Shown here: positions 33,011-41,700 of the stretch, piece after piece
Position numbering within the stretch: position 1 is the first letter of the stretch
Layout: every line of letters starts with the position of its first letter
Notes under the pieces: generated by a model
Told to the model about the DNA's origin: nothing
Databases searched by the model: none
The model's input: the letters and a program-made list of their open reading frames with translations, nothing else
Assembly: GCA_019931105.1 (NCBI GenBank)
Contig: JAIOUW010000001.1
Location: forward strand, 992,001 to 1,056,000
Length of the DNA stretch: 64,000 nt
Direction of reading: 5' to 3'
Origin: Flavobacteriaceae bacterium NBU2977
Lineage (GTDB): Bacteria > Bacteroidota > Bacteroidia > Flavobacteriales > Flavobacteriaceae
Program-made: the position numbers and the translations under genes

Positions 33011-34080
33011 CAAGACCCGTATATATAAATGGTATTGGGTCTGTTTCTGCCCAAAAGACGTTCGACAATTCGGTCTTCTTAGAAGATGTCACGTATCGCA
33101 GCGATACGATAATAAATGTGATATCGCCCGACTATAAAAGCTATATCCCGCCTGCTGCGGCTCGAAGAATGGCCAAGGGAATCAAAATGAGTACGGTAAG
33201 TGCCAAAACCGCGATTCAAGAGGCCGATTTGGAGGAAAATAAAATCGATGCCATAATCGTCGGTACCGGATTGGGCTGTATCGGAGATTCCGAAAAATTT
33301 GTGAGAGATATTATCGATAACAATGAACAGTATTTGACCCCCACACGTTTTATACAATCATCCCATAATACCGTAGCGGGTCAATTGGCCTTGGGCATGG
33401 GTTGTAAGGGTCATAATTTTACCTATGTACACTCGGCCATTTCTTTTGAGTCTGCCTTGCTCGATGCAAAATTGCAACTTGAAAATAAAGAGGCAGACAA
33501 TATCTTGGTGGGCGGGGTAGATGAATTGGTGGATCATCATATTGACACCCACCGCCTGATAGAACATATCAAGCAAGAGCCGGTAGCGACAATGGCCGTA
33601 TTAAAATCGGGCACCAAAGGAGCCATTTTTTCAGAGGGTGCACATTTTTTTGTGCTTTCGGGTGAAAAAAGCCATTCTTGCCATGCCGAATTGGTGGGGG
33701 TCTCCACATTTAACAATTTGTCCAAAAACCAAGTTTCGGAAAAAGCACGATCCTTTTTGGAAGAAAACAACCTGACTTCCGATTCGATCGACCTCATTAT
33801 TTTGGGATACAACGGTGACGTTGAATTCGACGGCTATTATGATGGTCTGGCGAATGGCCTTTTTTCAAATACCTGCCAAATCTATTACAAACATCTGGTC
33901 GGAGAATTCGATACCGCATCCGGATTTGCATTTTGGTTGGGGAACAAAATAATAAGACATCATAACATTCCCCCGGTATTACGTCTGAATTCCGTCGAGG
34001 TTTCAGAACCTAAGCTTATCTTGTGCTATAATCAATATCGAGGTGAAAACCATAGTTTCACCCTGCTCCGTAAATGTTGA
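33007..34080 (+). CDS. Chain-length-factor-like ketosynthase lacking all catalytic residues
   Basis: 357 residues from the ATG at 33007 (ATGA overlap with the KS stop). The fold order follows KS: IIVGTGLGCIGDSEKF, QSSHNTVAGQLALGMGCKGHN, then VHSAISFESALLDAKL, where Ile145 stands in place of the Cys. The first His motif (usually AHGTAT) is replaced by LGYNGDVEFDGYY and the second (usually GHT) by GEFDTASGFAFW. It cannot condense by itself. It should form the heterodimer with the upstream KS and set the length of the polyene. Confidence 0.85.
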   Translation: MTRPVYINGIGSVSAQKTFDNSVFLEDVTYRSDTIINVISPDYKSYIPPAAARRMAKGIKMSTVSAKTAIQEADLEENKIDAIIVGTGLGCIGDSEKFVRDIIDNNEQYLTPTRFIQSSHNTVAGQLALGMGCKGHNFTYVHSAISFESALLDAKLQLENKEADNILVGGVDELVDHHIDTHRLIEHIKQEPVATMAVLKSGTKGAIFSEGAHFFVLSGEKSHSCHAELVGVSTFNNLSKNQVSEKARSFLEENNLTSDSIDLIILGYNGDVEFDGYYDGLANGLFSNTCQIYYKHLVGEFDTASGFAFWLGNKIIRHHNIPPVLRLNSVEVSEPKLILCYNQYRGENHSFTLLRKC

Positions 34081-34850
34081 AAAGAAAATCGGTCAATACC
34101 GTTGCAATCGTTCTACTGTTGGCATTAGCGGGACTGAATTTTGTTATTACCGTTCCATATTCGACCTATGCAGCGGTTTTATTCATATGGTTATCACTTA
34201 CCGTTCTTGGTTCATTTTTTGTTCAGTGGAACTATCATTTAAAATCGTATCATTCCAATAAAGCCATCAACGAAAATTGGGTTTCGATAACTTTCGACGA
34301 TGGCCCGAATAGGGAAATCACCCCGAAAATTCTTGAAATCTTGAAAAAGAATGGGGCGAAAGCAACTTTTTTTTGTGTTGGCAAGTACATGGAAAAATAT
34401 CCAGACCTGACCAATCGGATCATTGAAGAAGGGCATACCTTGGGCAACCACACCTATTCACACCCGGAGGCCTTTGGTTTTTTTGGCACATCGAAAGTTG
34501 TGGAAGAACTAAGGAAAACAAAATCGCTGATAAAAGAACTGACCGACAGCGATACGAATCTTTATCGACCGGCATTTGGGGTGACAAACCCCAACATTGA
34601 AAAGGCGGTAAAACAGTTGGAGTTAAAACCCATTGGGTGGAACGTCAGATCTTTGGATACCACCTCGCGCCCTGTAAAAACCGTTTTGAGGCGTATCACC
34701 TCAAAAGTCTCCAAAGGCGATATTATACTCTTGCACGACACCAGCGAAAAGACGATAAAGGTTTTGGAACGGTTATTGGTATTTTTGCAAGAGAAAAATT
34801 TACGGTCCGTTACCGTAGAACAATTGTTGGATATCGATTCACATGCATAA
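34074..34850 (+). CDS. Polysaccharide deacetylase family protein (NodB fold), membrane anchored
   Basis: 258 residues. Two N-terminal membrane segments (residues ~9-28 and ~32-52) precede the NodB domain. Motif 1 is SITFDDGPNREITPKIL (catalytic and metal Asp), motif 2 is HTLGNHTYSHPE (metal His pair), and YRPAFGVTNPNIE and LLHDTSEKTIKVLERLL complete the set. Members remove N- or O-acyl groups from sugars. With the cluster's glycosyltransferase it may modify a glycan or lipid anchor of the pigment, but the substrate is unknown. It overlaps both neighbours by 7-8 bases. Confidence 0.88.
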   Translation: MLKRKSVNTVAIVLLLALAGLNFVITVPYSTYAAVLFIWLSLTVLGSFFVQWNYHLKSYHSNKAINENWVSITFDDGPNREITPKILEILKKNGAKATFFCVGKYMEKYPDLTNRIIEEGHTLGNHTYSHPEAFGFFGTSKVVEELRKTKSLIKELTDSDTNLYRPAFGVTNPNIEKAVKQLELKPIGWNVRSLDTTSRPVKTVLRRITSKVSKGDIILLHDTSEKTIKVLERLLVFLQEKNLRSVTVEQLLDIDSHA

Positions 34851-35460
34851 ACTTTTTTATTTATTCGTTTTCATGGTTGTTGCCTTGAATGCCCAGACCA
34901 AGTTGACCTCGAGCGAAGCCGAGAAGCTGAGAGCAATAGTCAAAGAACAGGCCGAAAAGACCCGAACCATTACCAGCGACTTCACACAATACAAACATCT
35001 TGACTTTCTGGCCAACGATATTGAGTCGAAGGGCAAGATGGCGTTCAAAGCCCCTGATATGGTTAAATGGGAGTACGCGGAGCCTTTTGCCTATTCCATA
35101 ATATTCAAAGATCAGGCACTCTACATCAACGATGATGGAAACAAGAGCAATATGGATGTTGGCGGAAATAAAATCTTTGAACAACTTAACCATTTGATCA
35201 CGGCGAGCATTCAAGGCGATATGTTTGATGATGACCAATTTGATATTTCATATTTCGCAAAAGATGAAAGAAGCATCGTGCATTTTTCACCTAAAAATTC
35301 GCAGCTTAGAGATTTTATCAAGGCATTTCATCTTACCTTCAATAAAAGCGGGGAGGTCGAATCGGTTAAAATGATAGAACCCTCTGGAGATTATACCCGA
35401 ATCGTACTTGGCAACCGACAAACGAACCAACCTCTTTCCGATGCGGATTTTGTTCATTAG
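34843..35460 (+). CDS. Outer-membrane lipoprotein carrier LolA-like protein
   Basis: 205 residues with a signal peptide (MHKLFYLFVFMVVALNAQ). The body follows the LolA fold: TITSDFTQYKHLDFLANDIESKG, then FKAPDMVKWEYAEPFAYSII, then LYINDDGNKSNMDVGG. LolA-like proteins carry hydrophobic lipid moieties through the periplasm. In aryl polyene clusters such a protein is assumed to escort the pigment to the outer membrane. It overlaps the lipoprotein gene by 20 bases. Confidence 0.85.
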   Translation: MHKLFYLFVFMVVALNAQTKLTSSEAEKLRAIVKEQAEKTRTITSDFTQYKHLDFLANDIESKGKMAFKAPDMVKWEYAEPFAYSIIFKDQALYINDDGNKSNMDVGGNKIFEQLNHLITASIQGDMFDDDQFDISYFAKDERSIVHFSPKNSQLRDFIKAFHLTFNKSGEVESVKMIEPSGDYTRIVLGNRQTNQPLSDADFVH

Positions 35461-36049
35461 CCTTTGTATTTTTCTGGTAACGGGATGCGCATCCTATCCG
35501 AGTAAAAATGGATTTGTTTTGCAGACACCGGTGCCATTCGAATTGCTTAATCCCTATTTTTCACAAATTTCAAAAGATTATGTTTACAAAGCCAGAATAA
35601 AGGCTTTTGACAAATCGTTCGGAGGCATTTTCATTGTAAAAAAGCTTGGGGAAGACCATCATCGAATCGTTTTCACCACGGAAATGGGCAATACGATCTT
35701 TGATTTTGAGTTTATCGATGAAGAATTCAAAATCAACCGCATTTTGCCCGAAATGGACAAAAAAGCACTCAAAAATATACTAAAAAGCGATTTTTTAGCC
35801 CTGATCAGCGCCAAACCCGAGATTTTTGAAATGTTTGCCAAAACCGAAAACACAATTGTTGCGGCCGAAATCCTATCTAAAAAACATTATTATTGGTTCA
35901 CAGGTGAACAACTGACAAAAATCTCGCGTACCGCCCGAGAAAAAGAGAAAGTTACTTTTTCGTTCTCGCGAATTAATAATAACATTGCAGAAGAAATACG
36001 GATTATCCATCAAAATGTCAAACTCGAAATCATTTTAACCCTATTGTAA
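35441..36049 (+). CDS. Lipoprotein, LolB-like in position
   Basis: 202 residues from the ATG at 35441, which places a lipoprotein signal correctly (MRILFISLCIFLVTGCASYP, Cys16). The mature protein has alternating strands such as YVYKARIKAFDKSFGGIFIVKK and HRIVFTTEMGNTIFDFEF. These suggest the half-barrel of LolB or related lipid-binding lipoproteins. Directly after a LolA-like gene it is probably the outer-membrane receptor for the pigment. Homology to LolB is an inference from fold pattern and order. Confidence 0.7.
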   Translation: MRILFISLCIFLVTGCASYPSKNGFVLQTPVPFELLNPYFSQISKDYVYKARIKAFDKSFGGIFIVKKLGEDHHRIVFTTEMGNTIFDFEFIDEEFKINRILPEMDKKALKNILKSDFLALISAKPEIFEMFAKTENTIVAAEILSKKHYYWFTGEQLTKISRTAREKEKVTFSFSRINNNIAEEIRIIHQNVKLEIILTLL

Positions 36050-36637
36050 ATGTGCAAGACAAAGATCTTCTTTTTGATTTTGGCATTGTCTTTTTTAAGC
36101 TTTGTTCAGGCACAGGTAAGGCCGGGTGTCAAGTTGGGCCTGAACAGTTCGAATGTCAGTAATACTAGGCTCGATTCAAAATCAGGGCTCTATATCGGTG
36201 CCTTTGTGAAAATCCCCGTTTCCGATTATTATGCCTTGCAGCCCGAACTGCTTTATTCCAGTCAGGGCGGCAAGTCGAATTCCGATGAATATGGCGATTT
36301 GAACATCAATTATTTTTCGATCGGCATTCCGAACAAATTTTATGTCAGCCCGAAAAATGGGTTCCATTTCATACTGGGGCTCGGTCTTGATGTCAATCTA
36401 AAAAATAATTTTGTCGGCTTGACCAATTTCGACTTTGACGACGAAATATCACCGGTCGATGTGGTTGCATTGGGCGGAATAGGTTTTGAATTCGATTTTG
36501 GACTGACCTTGGAAGCGCGTTACAAGCAAGGCACCATAAGTATTGATTTCTTGGGTGAAAACAATCTTTACGAAGAACCGGGCAGCAACCTCAACGGTGT
36601 TTTTCAATTTGGCGCATCGTATAAATTCAAACTCTAA
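36050..36637 (+). CDS. Outer-membrane beta-barrel protein, PorT-like
   Basis: 195 residues, beginning at the base after the previous stop. The signal peptide is MCKTKIFFLILALSFLSFVQAQ. The barrel begins VRPGVKLGLNSSNVSN, includes YALQPELLYSSQGGKSN and ISVDVV-like strands, and ends FQFGASYKFKL with the terminal aromatic/Leu usual for outer-membrane barrels. It may provide the outer-membrane site or channel for the pigment. Confidence 0.8.
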   Translation: MCKTKIFFLILALSFLSFVQAQVRPGVKLGLNSSNVSNTRLDSKSGLYIGAFVKIPVSDYYALQPELLYSSQGGKSNSDEYGDLNINYFSIGIPNKFYVSPKNGFHFILGLGLDVNLKNNFVGLTNFDFDDEISPVDVVALGGIGFEFDFGLTLEARYKQGTISIDFLGENNLYEEPGSNLNGVFQFGASYKFKL

Positions 36638-36642
36638 AATCC

Positions 36643-37011
36643 ATGCTGATCAAAGGCCTTTATACTATTCAACATTTCAGGTTCGAAGACCAGAGCGTTA
36701 AGGCAACCTTACAATTGAACAAAGACCATAGGGTATTCGAAGGTCATTTTCCGGGCAATCCGGTCATGCCAGGTGTTTGCATGATCCAGATAATCAAAGA
36801 GCTTACCGAAAAGGCCCTCGAAAAAAAATTGTTTTTATCCGTAGCCTCGAACGTAAAATTCATGGCGATTATCAATCCTGAAAAGAACGGTATTATACAG
36901 CTGGTTTTGGACATTACCGAAGAGGATGCAATCGTTAAAGTCAAAAATACAACTTCCTTCGAGGATACTGTGGCATTAAAATTGAACGCTACTTTCAAAA
37001 CTTTATCGTAA
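36643..37011 (+). CDS. FabZ-like hotdog protein with Gln in place of the catalytic Glu
   Basis: 122 residues. The FabZ signature is FEGHFPGNPVMPGVCMIQII: catalytic His35 is kept, but the Glu/Asp of the central helix (usually GVLxxEA) is Gln49. Length and order otherwise fit a single-domain 3-hydroxyacyl-ACP dehydratase. It may be a slow dehydratase, an isomerase-like enzyme or a subunit. It lies between the envelope genes and a small exported protein gene (gaps of 5 and 4 bases). Confidence 0.8.
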   Translation: MLIKGLYTIQHFRFEDQSVKATLQLNKDHRVFEGHFPGNPVMPGVCMIQIIKELTEKALEKKLFLSVASNVKFMAIINPEKNGIIQLVLDITEEDAIVKVKNTTSFEDTVALKLNATFKTLS

Positions 37012-37015
37012 TAGG

Positions 37016-37507
37016 ATGCGCTTAAAACTCGTGTTTCTTTTTATAGGATTGCTATTGACAGATGTTTTGCCCGACTTGGCATCAGTACGCAATCAATATC
37101 GCGAGGCTTCGAACAATGAAGAGGTGGCAAAAAAACTGCACGACGAGTTAATTTCGGTGACCAAAAACGATGTTCCGGTACTATTGGCGTACAAGGGGGC
37201 GGTTACTACGATAATGGCCGATTACGCCCAACGTATTAAAGACAAAAAGCTTTTTTTCAAAGAAGGCAAAGAGTTATTGGAACATGCCGTGCAAAGTGAC
37301 CCGAACAATGTTGAGATTCGATGTATTCGCCTGAGCGTTCAAGAAAACGCCCCAAAAATTACCGGCTATCACAAAAATATGGCTGAGGACAAGAAATTCA
37401 TACTAGCCAACTACACTACCATGACCGACAATGGGGCGAGGCTCTTCGTCAAAGGTTACGTGACCGGATCAAGCTTCTTCACCGATAGTGAAAAGCAATT
37501 GTTTTAG
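37016..37507 (+). CDS. Exported protein of unknown function
   Basis: 163 residues. The N-terminus is hydrophobic (MRLKLVFLFIGLLLTDVLP), probably a signal peptide. The rest is helical: a polar helix, ALYKG-like text (VLLAYKGAVTTIMADYAQRI), LLEHAVQSDPNNVEIRCIRLSVQ and a C-terminal helix. It recalls one or two TPR-like repeats. It is the last gene of the segment starting at 31811; a candidate promoter for the next gene overlaps its stop. Confidence 0.7.
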   Translation: MRLKLVFLFIGLLLTDVLPDLASVRNQYREASNNEEVAKKLHDELISVTKNDVPVLLAYKGAVTTIMADYAQRIKDKKLFFKEGKELLEHAVQSDPNNVEIRCIRLSVQENAPKITGYHKNMAEDKKFILANYTTMTDNGARLFVKGYVTGSSFFTDSEKQLF

Positions 37508-37528
37508 GCATTTGAATCGCTATCTTTG
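37499..37528 (+). promoter_or_regulatory. Candidate internal promoter for the glycosyltransferase/exporter segment
   Basis: TTG at 37499-37501, a 19-base spacer and a perfect -7 box TATCTTTG at 37521-37528 match the Bacteroidota housekeeping promoter. The box is 79 bases before the ATG at 37608. Confidence 0.5.
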
Positions 37529-37607
37529 CTATAAAATACAGCTCCTTGTTATAAGGATCATTAATTGATTCATAGTGTCGGTCCCTACCCCGTTTGTTCA
37601 AGAAACC

Positions 37608-38777
37608 ATGCAAAGGCTAAAATGCTGTGTATTGGTACCTACCTACAACAACGCGGGCACTTTGCAAAAGGTGTTGGACGGAATTCTGAAACAGACCTTC
37701 AATATCATCGTTATCGATGACGGCGCTACCGATGGCACGAAAGAGATCTTGGATGCCTACCCCCAAATAAAAAGAATACATATTCCGGACAACAAAGGAA
37801 AGGGAAATGCACTACGGACAGGTTTCGATGAGGCCATAAAGCAAGGTTATGAATTTGCGATTTCAATTGATTCGGATGGACAGCATTTTCCCGAGGACAT
37901 TCCTGTCTTTTTGGATGCCCTTGAAAAAGAGGAGACCAAAAACGTACTCTATATCGGTGCACGTAACATGGAACAGTCAGATGTCCCCGGAGGCAGCAGT
38001 TTCGGCAATAGATTCTCGAATTTTTGGTTCTGGTTCGAGACGGGCACTTGGTTAAGCGACACACAATGTGGTTTTCGACTGTACCCATTAAAGCAAATCG
38101 CCGACCTAAAGCTCTACACGCCTAAATTCGAGTTTGAAATCGAAGTAATCGTAAAAGCATCATGGCACGGTACACGCGTGAAAAACGTTCCCGTGCAGAT
38201 TTCGTACGATGCGGACGAACGTGTCTCACATTTTAGAAAAGTATCCGATTTTGCACGTATCAGTGTGCTCAATACTTGGTTCGTGATCGTGGCCATCTTT
38301 TATATCAAGCCGCGAAATTTCTTTCGTCGCCTGAAAAGAAAGGGAATCAAAAAGTTTTTGACCGAAGATGTGCTCGGCAGCCATGATTCGCCGCAAAAAA
38401 AAGCGTTTTCGATCGCACTGGGCCTTTTTGTCGGGTTGAGCCCTTTTTGGGGCCTGCACACGGTTCTCGTTTTGGGATCTGCATTTATTTTCCGGTTGAA
38501 CAAGGCAATCGCCTTTGCTTTTTCAAATATTAGCCTGCCCCCTTTCATTCCCTTTGTCGTATATGCCGGTCTACAAACCGGTGTTTGGCTCACCGGGGAA
38601 GAGCACTTCTTTTCTTTGGAAAATATTACGGACAACCTTGTAACCCTGAAAGGCCTAAAAACCTATTTAGTAGGAAGTCTGGTTTTTGCTTCCTTGGTTT
38701 CCATGATATCCGGATTGTTAGGATATATGGTTCTGACACATCTCGCAAAACGCAAAATGGCCGTTGAAAATGGCTGA
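37608..38777 (+). CDS. Family 2 glycosyltransferase fused to a DUF2062 membrane domain
   Basis: 389 residues from the ATG at 37608; the frame allows a GTG 11 codons earlier. The GT-A domain (~1-225) starts CCVLVPTYNNAGTLQKVL, has the Asp of IIVIDDGATDGT and the DxD-like AISIDSDGQHFP, and resembles dolichol-phosphate-mannose-synthase-like enzymes. DUF2062 (~270-385) has 3-4 membrane segments with GLFVGLSPFWGLHTVLVLG. A membrane-bound glycosyltransferase is a regular part of aryl polyene clusters and may attach a sugar to the pigment or its anchor lipid. It overlaps the exporter gene by 8 bases. Confidence 0.88.
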   Translation: MQRLKCCVLVPTYNNAGTLQKVLDGILKQTFNIIVIDDGATDGTKEILDAYPQIKRIHIPDNKGKGNALRTGFDEAIKQGYEFAISIDSDGQHFPEDIPVFLDALEKEETKNVLYIGARNMEQSDVPGGSSFGNRFSNFWFWFETGTWLSDTQCGFRLYPLKQIADLKLYTPKFEFEIEVIVKASWHGTRVKNVPVQISYDADERVSHFRKVSDFARISVLNTWFVIVAIFYIKPRNFFRRLKRKGIKKFLTEDVLGSHDSPQKKAFSIALGLFVGLSPFWGLHTVLVLGSAFIFRLNKAIAFAFSNISLPPFIPFVVYAGLQTGVWLTGEEHFFSLENITDNLVTLKGLKTYLVGSLVFASLVSMISGLLGYMVLTHLAKRKMAVENG

Positions 38778-41700
38778 TTTTCTTGTAGGTGCATATCGAA
38801 TCATAGCTAAAAACAGGTGGTGGGCACTTCTAACACTATCTTTACTGGTCTCAGTGCTGTTCTTCACTGCCCGACAAATCGAGTTCGACGATGACATTAC
38901 CTCGCTGATCCCCGCCACTGAGGATAGCGAACGGATACAAAAAATACTTGAATCGATCGCTTTTACTGACAAGATCGTGGTCAACATAAGAAAGGACTCG
39001 ATAGGTTCGGTAGATGACCTTATTGCCTACGCCAATGAATTTCTCGATAGTATCGAAACAAGCCAGGGGGAATTTATCAAGAAAATACAAGGAAGGGTCG
39101 ACCCCGGTGATGTGCCCAGAACATTGGACCTTGTCTACGAAAACCTACCCATATTTCTAGATGCTTCCGATTATAACATAATTCAGAATAAGTTATCAAA
39201 AGATAGTATCGACCAAATTACTTTGGCGAATTACAGAACGTTATTGTCACCAACGGGGATCGTCTCCAAAAAAAACATCTTAAAAGATCCGTTGGGGCTT
39301 TCGTTCATTGCCTTGAAAAAACTAGAACAATTAAGTTTCGGCGACGGTTTTAAAATAAAACAGGGCTTCTTGATGAATGATAAGGAGGAGAATATCTTGC
39401 TATTTATCACCCCGAAATTCGGCTCTAACGAAACAAATCGAAATTTACCGTTCACAGACGCACTGTATGAAATTCAAGATAATCTCGATGCCAAATATGT
39501 TTCTCGGGTCAAAGGTGAATATTTTGGGGCGGCATTGAGCGCAGTATCCAATGCAAATCAGATAAAGCATGACATTCAATTTACGGTGGGTATCGCCCTG
39601 ACCCTACTACTTTTTGTACTCATTCTTTTTTATCGAAAATTATTGTTGCCGATAATTCTATTTGCACCGACCCTTTTCGGGGGAGTGTTGGCAGTCGCCT
39701 TTCTATGTCTGATCCGAACCAAGGTTTCAGCACTTTCCTTGGGCATTGGATCTATTCTACTTGGCGTAACTTTAGATTATGGTCTTCATATATTGACACA
39801 CATTCGTAACGGAAAATCGATTGAAAGTCTCTATCAAGAGGTCGCACCTTCAGTTTTTATAAGCAGTCTGACCACTGCATCGGCCTTTTTATGTCTTCTC
39901 TTTATCGATTCACAGGCCCTTCAAGACTTGGGTATTTTTGCAGCTATCAGTGTTTTAGGGGCTTCTGTTTTTGCCTTAATACTTATTCCACATGCCTATA
40001 AAAATACAAGTGTTAGCAACAAGCACACTCTTTTGGATCGCTTGGCAAGCTACGACCTACACAAGAATAGATTCGCGATTTCAGCACTTGCCGTCCTTTT
40101 TGTTATCAGTCTCATTACATATAACAGAGTCGTTTTTGACCAAGATATCGCCAAACTCAACTATGAGACCCAAACATTGCTCGATGCCCGTGAACGCCTT
40201 GAAAAACTGACTGATATTGGTTCGAAATCCATTTATGTATCTACATATGGCGATGACCTCGAACAGGTATTGCAACAGAACGACAGCCTGTTCCAAAAAC
40301 TTGAACGATTAAAGAAGAACAATAAGATCGTTAGTTATTCATCAATCGGCGCCCTAATAAAATCGAGGCATTTGCAAGAGCAAAAAATCGATGCATGGAA
40401 ACAATTTTGGAATCCCGAAAAAATAAACACCCTTAAGCAAAATTTAAACGATAGTGGAACAGAACTTGGATTTAAAAAGAATGCTTTTTCGGAATTCCAA
40501 GACCATCTGGAAAACAAGTTCCGAATATTAAGAATTGATGATTTAAAACCGATCAAATCATTTTCGATTGACGATTATCTCGTTCAAGATCCAAATGGAG
40601 TGACCATAACGTCGTTGATCAAGGTCGATGATACAAAAACAGACCTCATATATAGACAGTTCGAGGAATCTGCCAACACACTGCTTGTTGATCGCCAACA
40701 TGTCAATGAAACGTTTTTGGGCAATCTAAAAAATGATTTTAATCGCTTGTTGGGCTATTCATTGGTCGTGGTTCTTTTGATCCTGTTCGTCTATTATAGA
40801 AGTCTCACCTTGACCTTGATCACCGCCGTGCCGATTTTTATGACCTGGTTCATCACGGTAGGCATTATGGGGCTTTTGCACATTGAATTCAATATTTTCA
40901 ATATTATTATATGTAGCTTCATTTTTGGCCTGGGCGTCGATTACAGCATTTTTATCACAAACGGATTGTTGATACGATATCGAACGGGCGAAAAGACATT
41001 GCCCACCCACAAAACCTCGATACTACTTTCTGTAATCACCACAATAGCTGGAGTCGGTGTTCTGGTATTTGCCAAACATCCGGTGCTGTTTACCATTTCA
41101 ACGGTATCATTGGTAGGTATTCTATGTGCCGTACTTGTTGCATTTATTATTCAGCCGTTGCTTTTTAGATTGTTCTTGGGTGATACCGATAAAAGACCGA
41201 TTCAACCAAGAATTCTATTGCACTCTTTGCTTTCATTCGGGTATTTTGACCTTGGGGGCATCTTGTTCGGCATTTATTCTTGGTTTCACCTCAAAATCGA
41301 TCCGGGCGCAAGGTTGAAACCGCAATCAGGTCTGCATTATGTAGTTTCAAAATTTATGAAATCGGTGCTTTATACAAATCCGTTTTTATCGAAGCATGTA
41401 ATAAATCATGACAATGAAACCTTTGACAAGCCAGCCATGTTGATCGCCAATCATACTTCTTTTCTTGACATTTTGGTCATGGGTATGTTGCACCCTAAAT
41501 CCATTTATCTTGTTAAGGACCATGTTTATAACTCCAAGACCGTAGGCTACGCCGCGAGATTGCACGGATCCTATCCGGTATCCGGGGGAGTAGAAAATGG
41601 CGAGGCCTATCTTAAGCAAAAAATCGCACAAGGATTTTCATTGATAGCCTTTCCCGAAGGCACCCGCTCAACGAACAACAAGATAAAGCGTTTTCATAAG

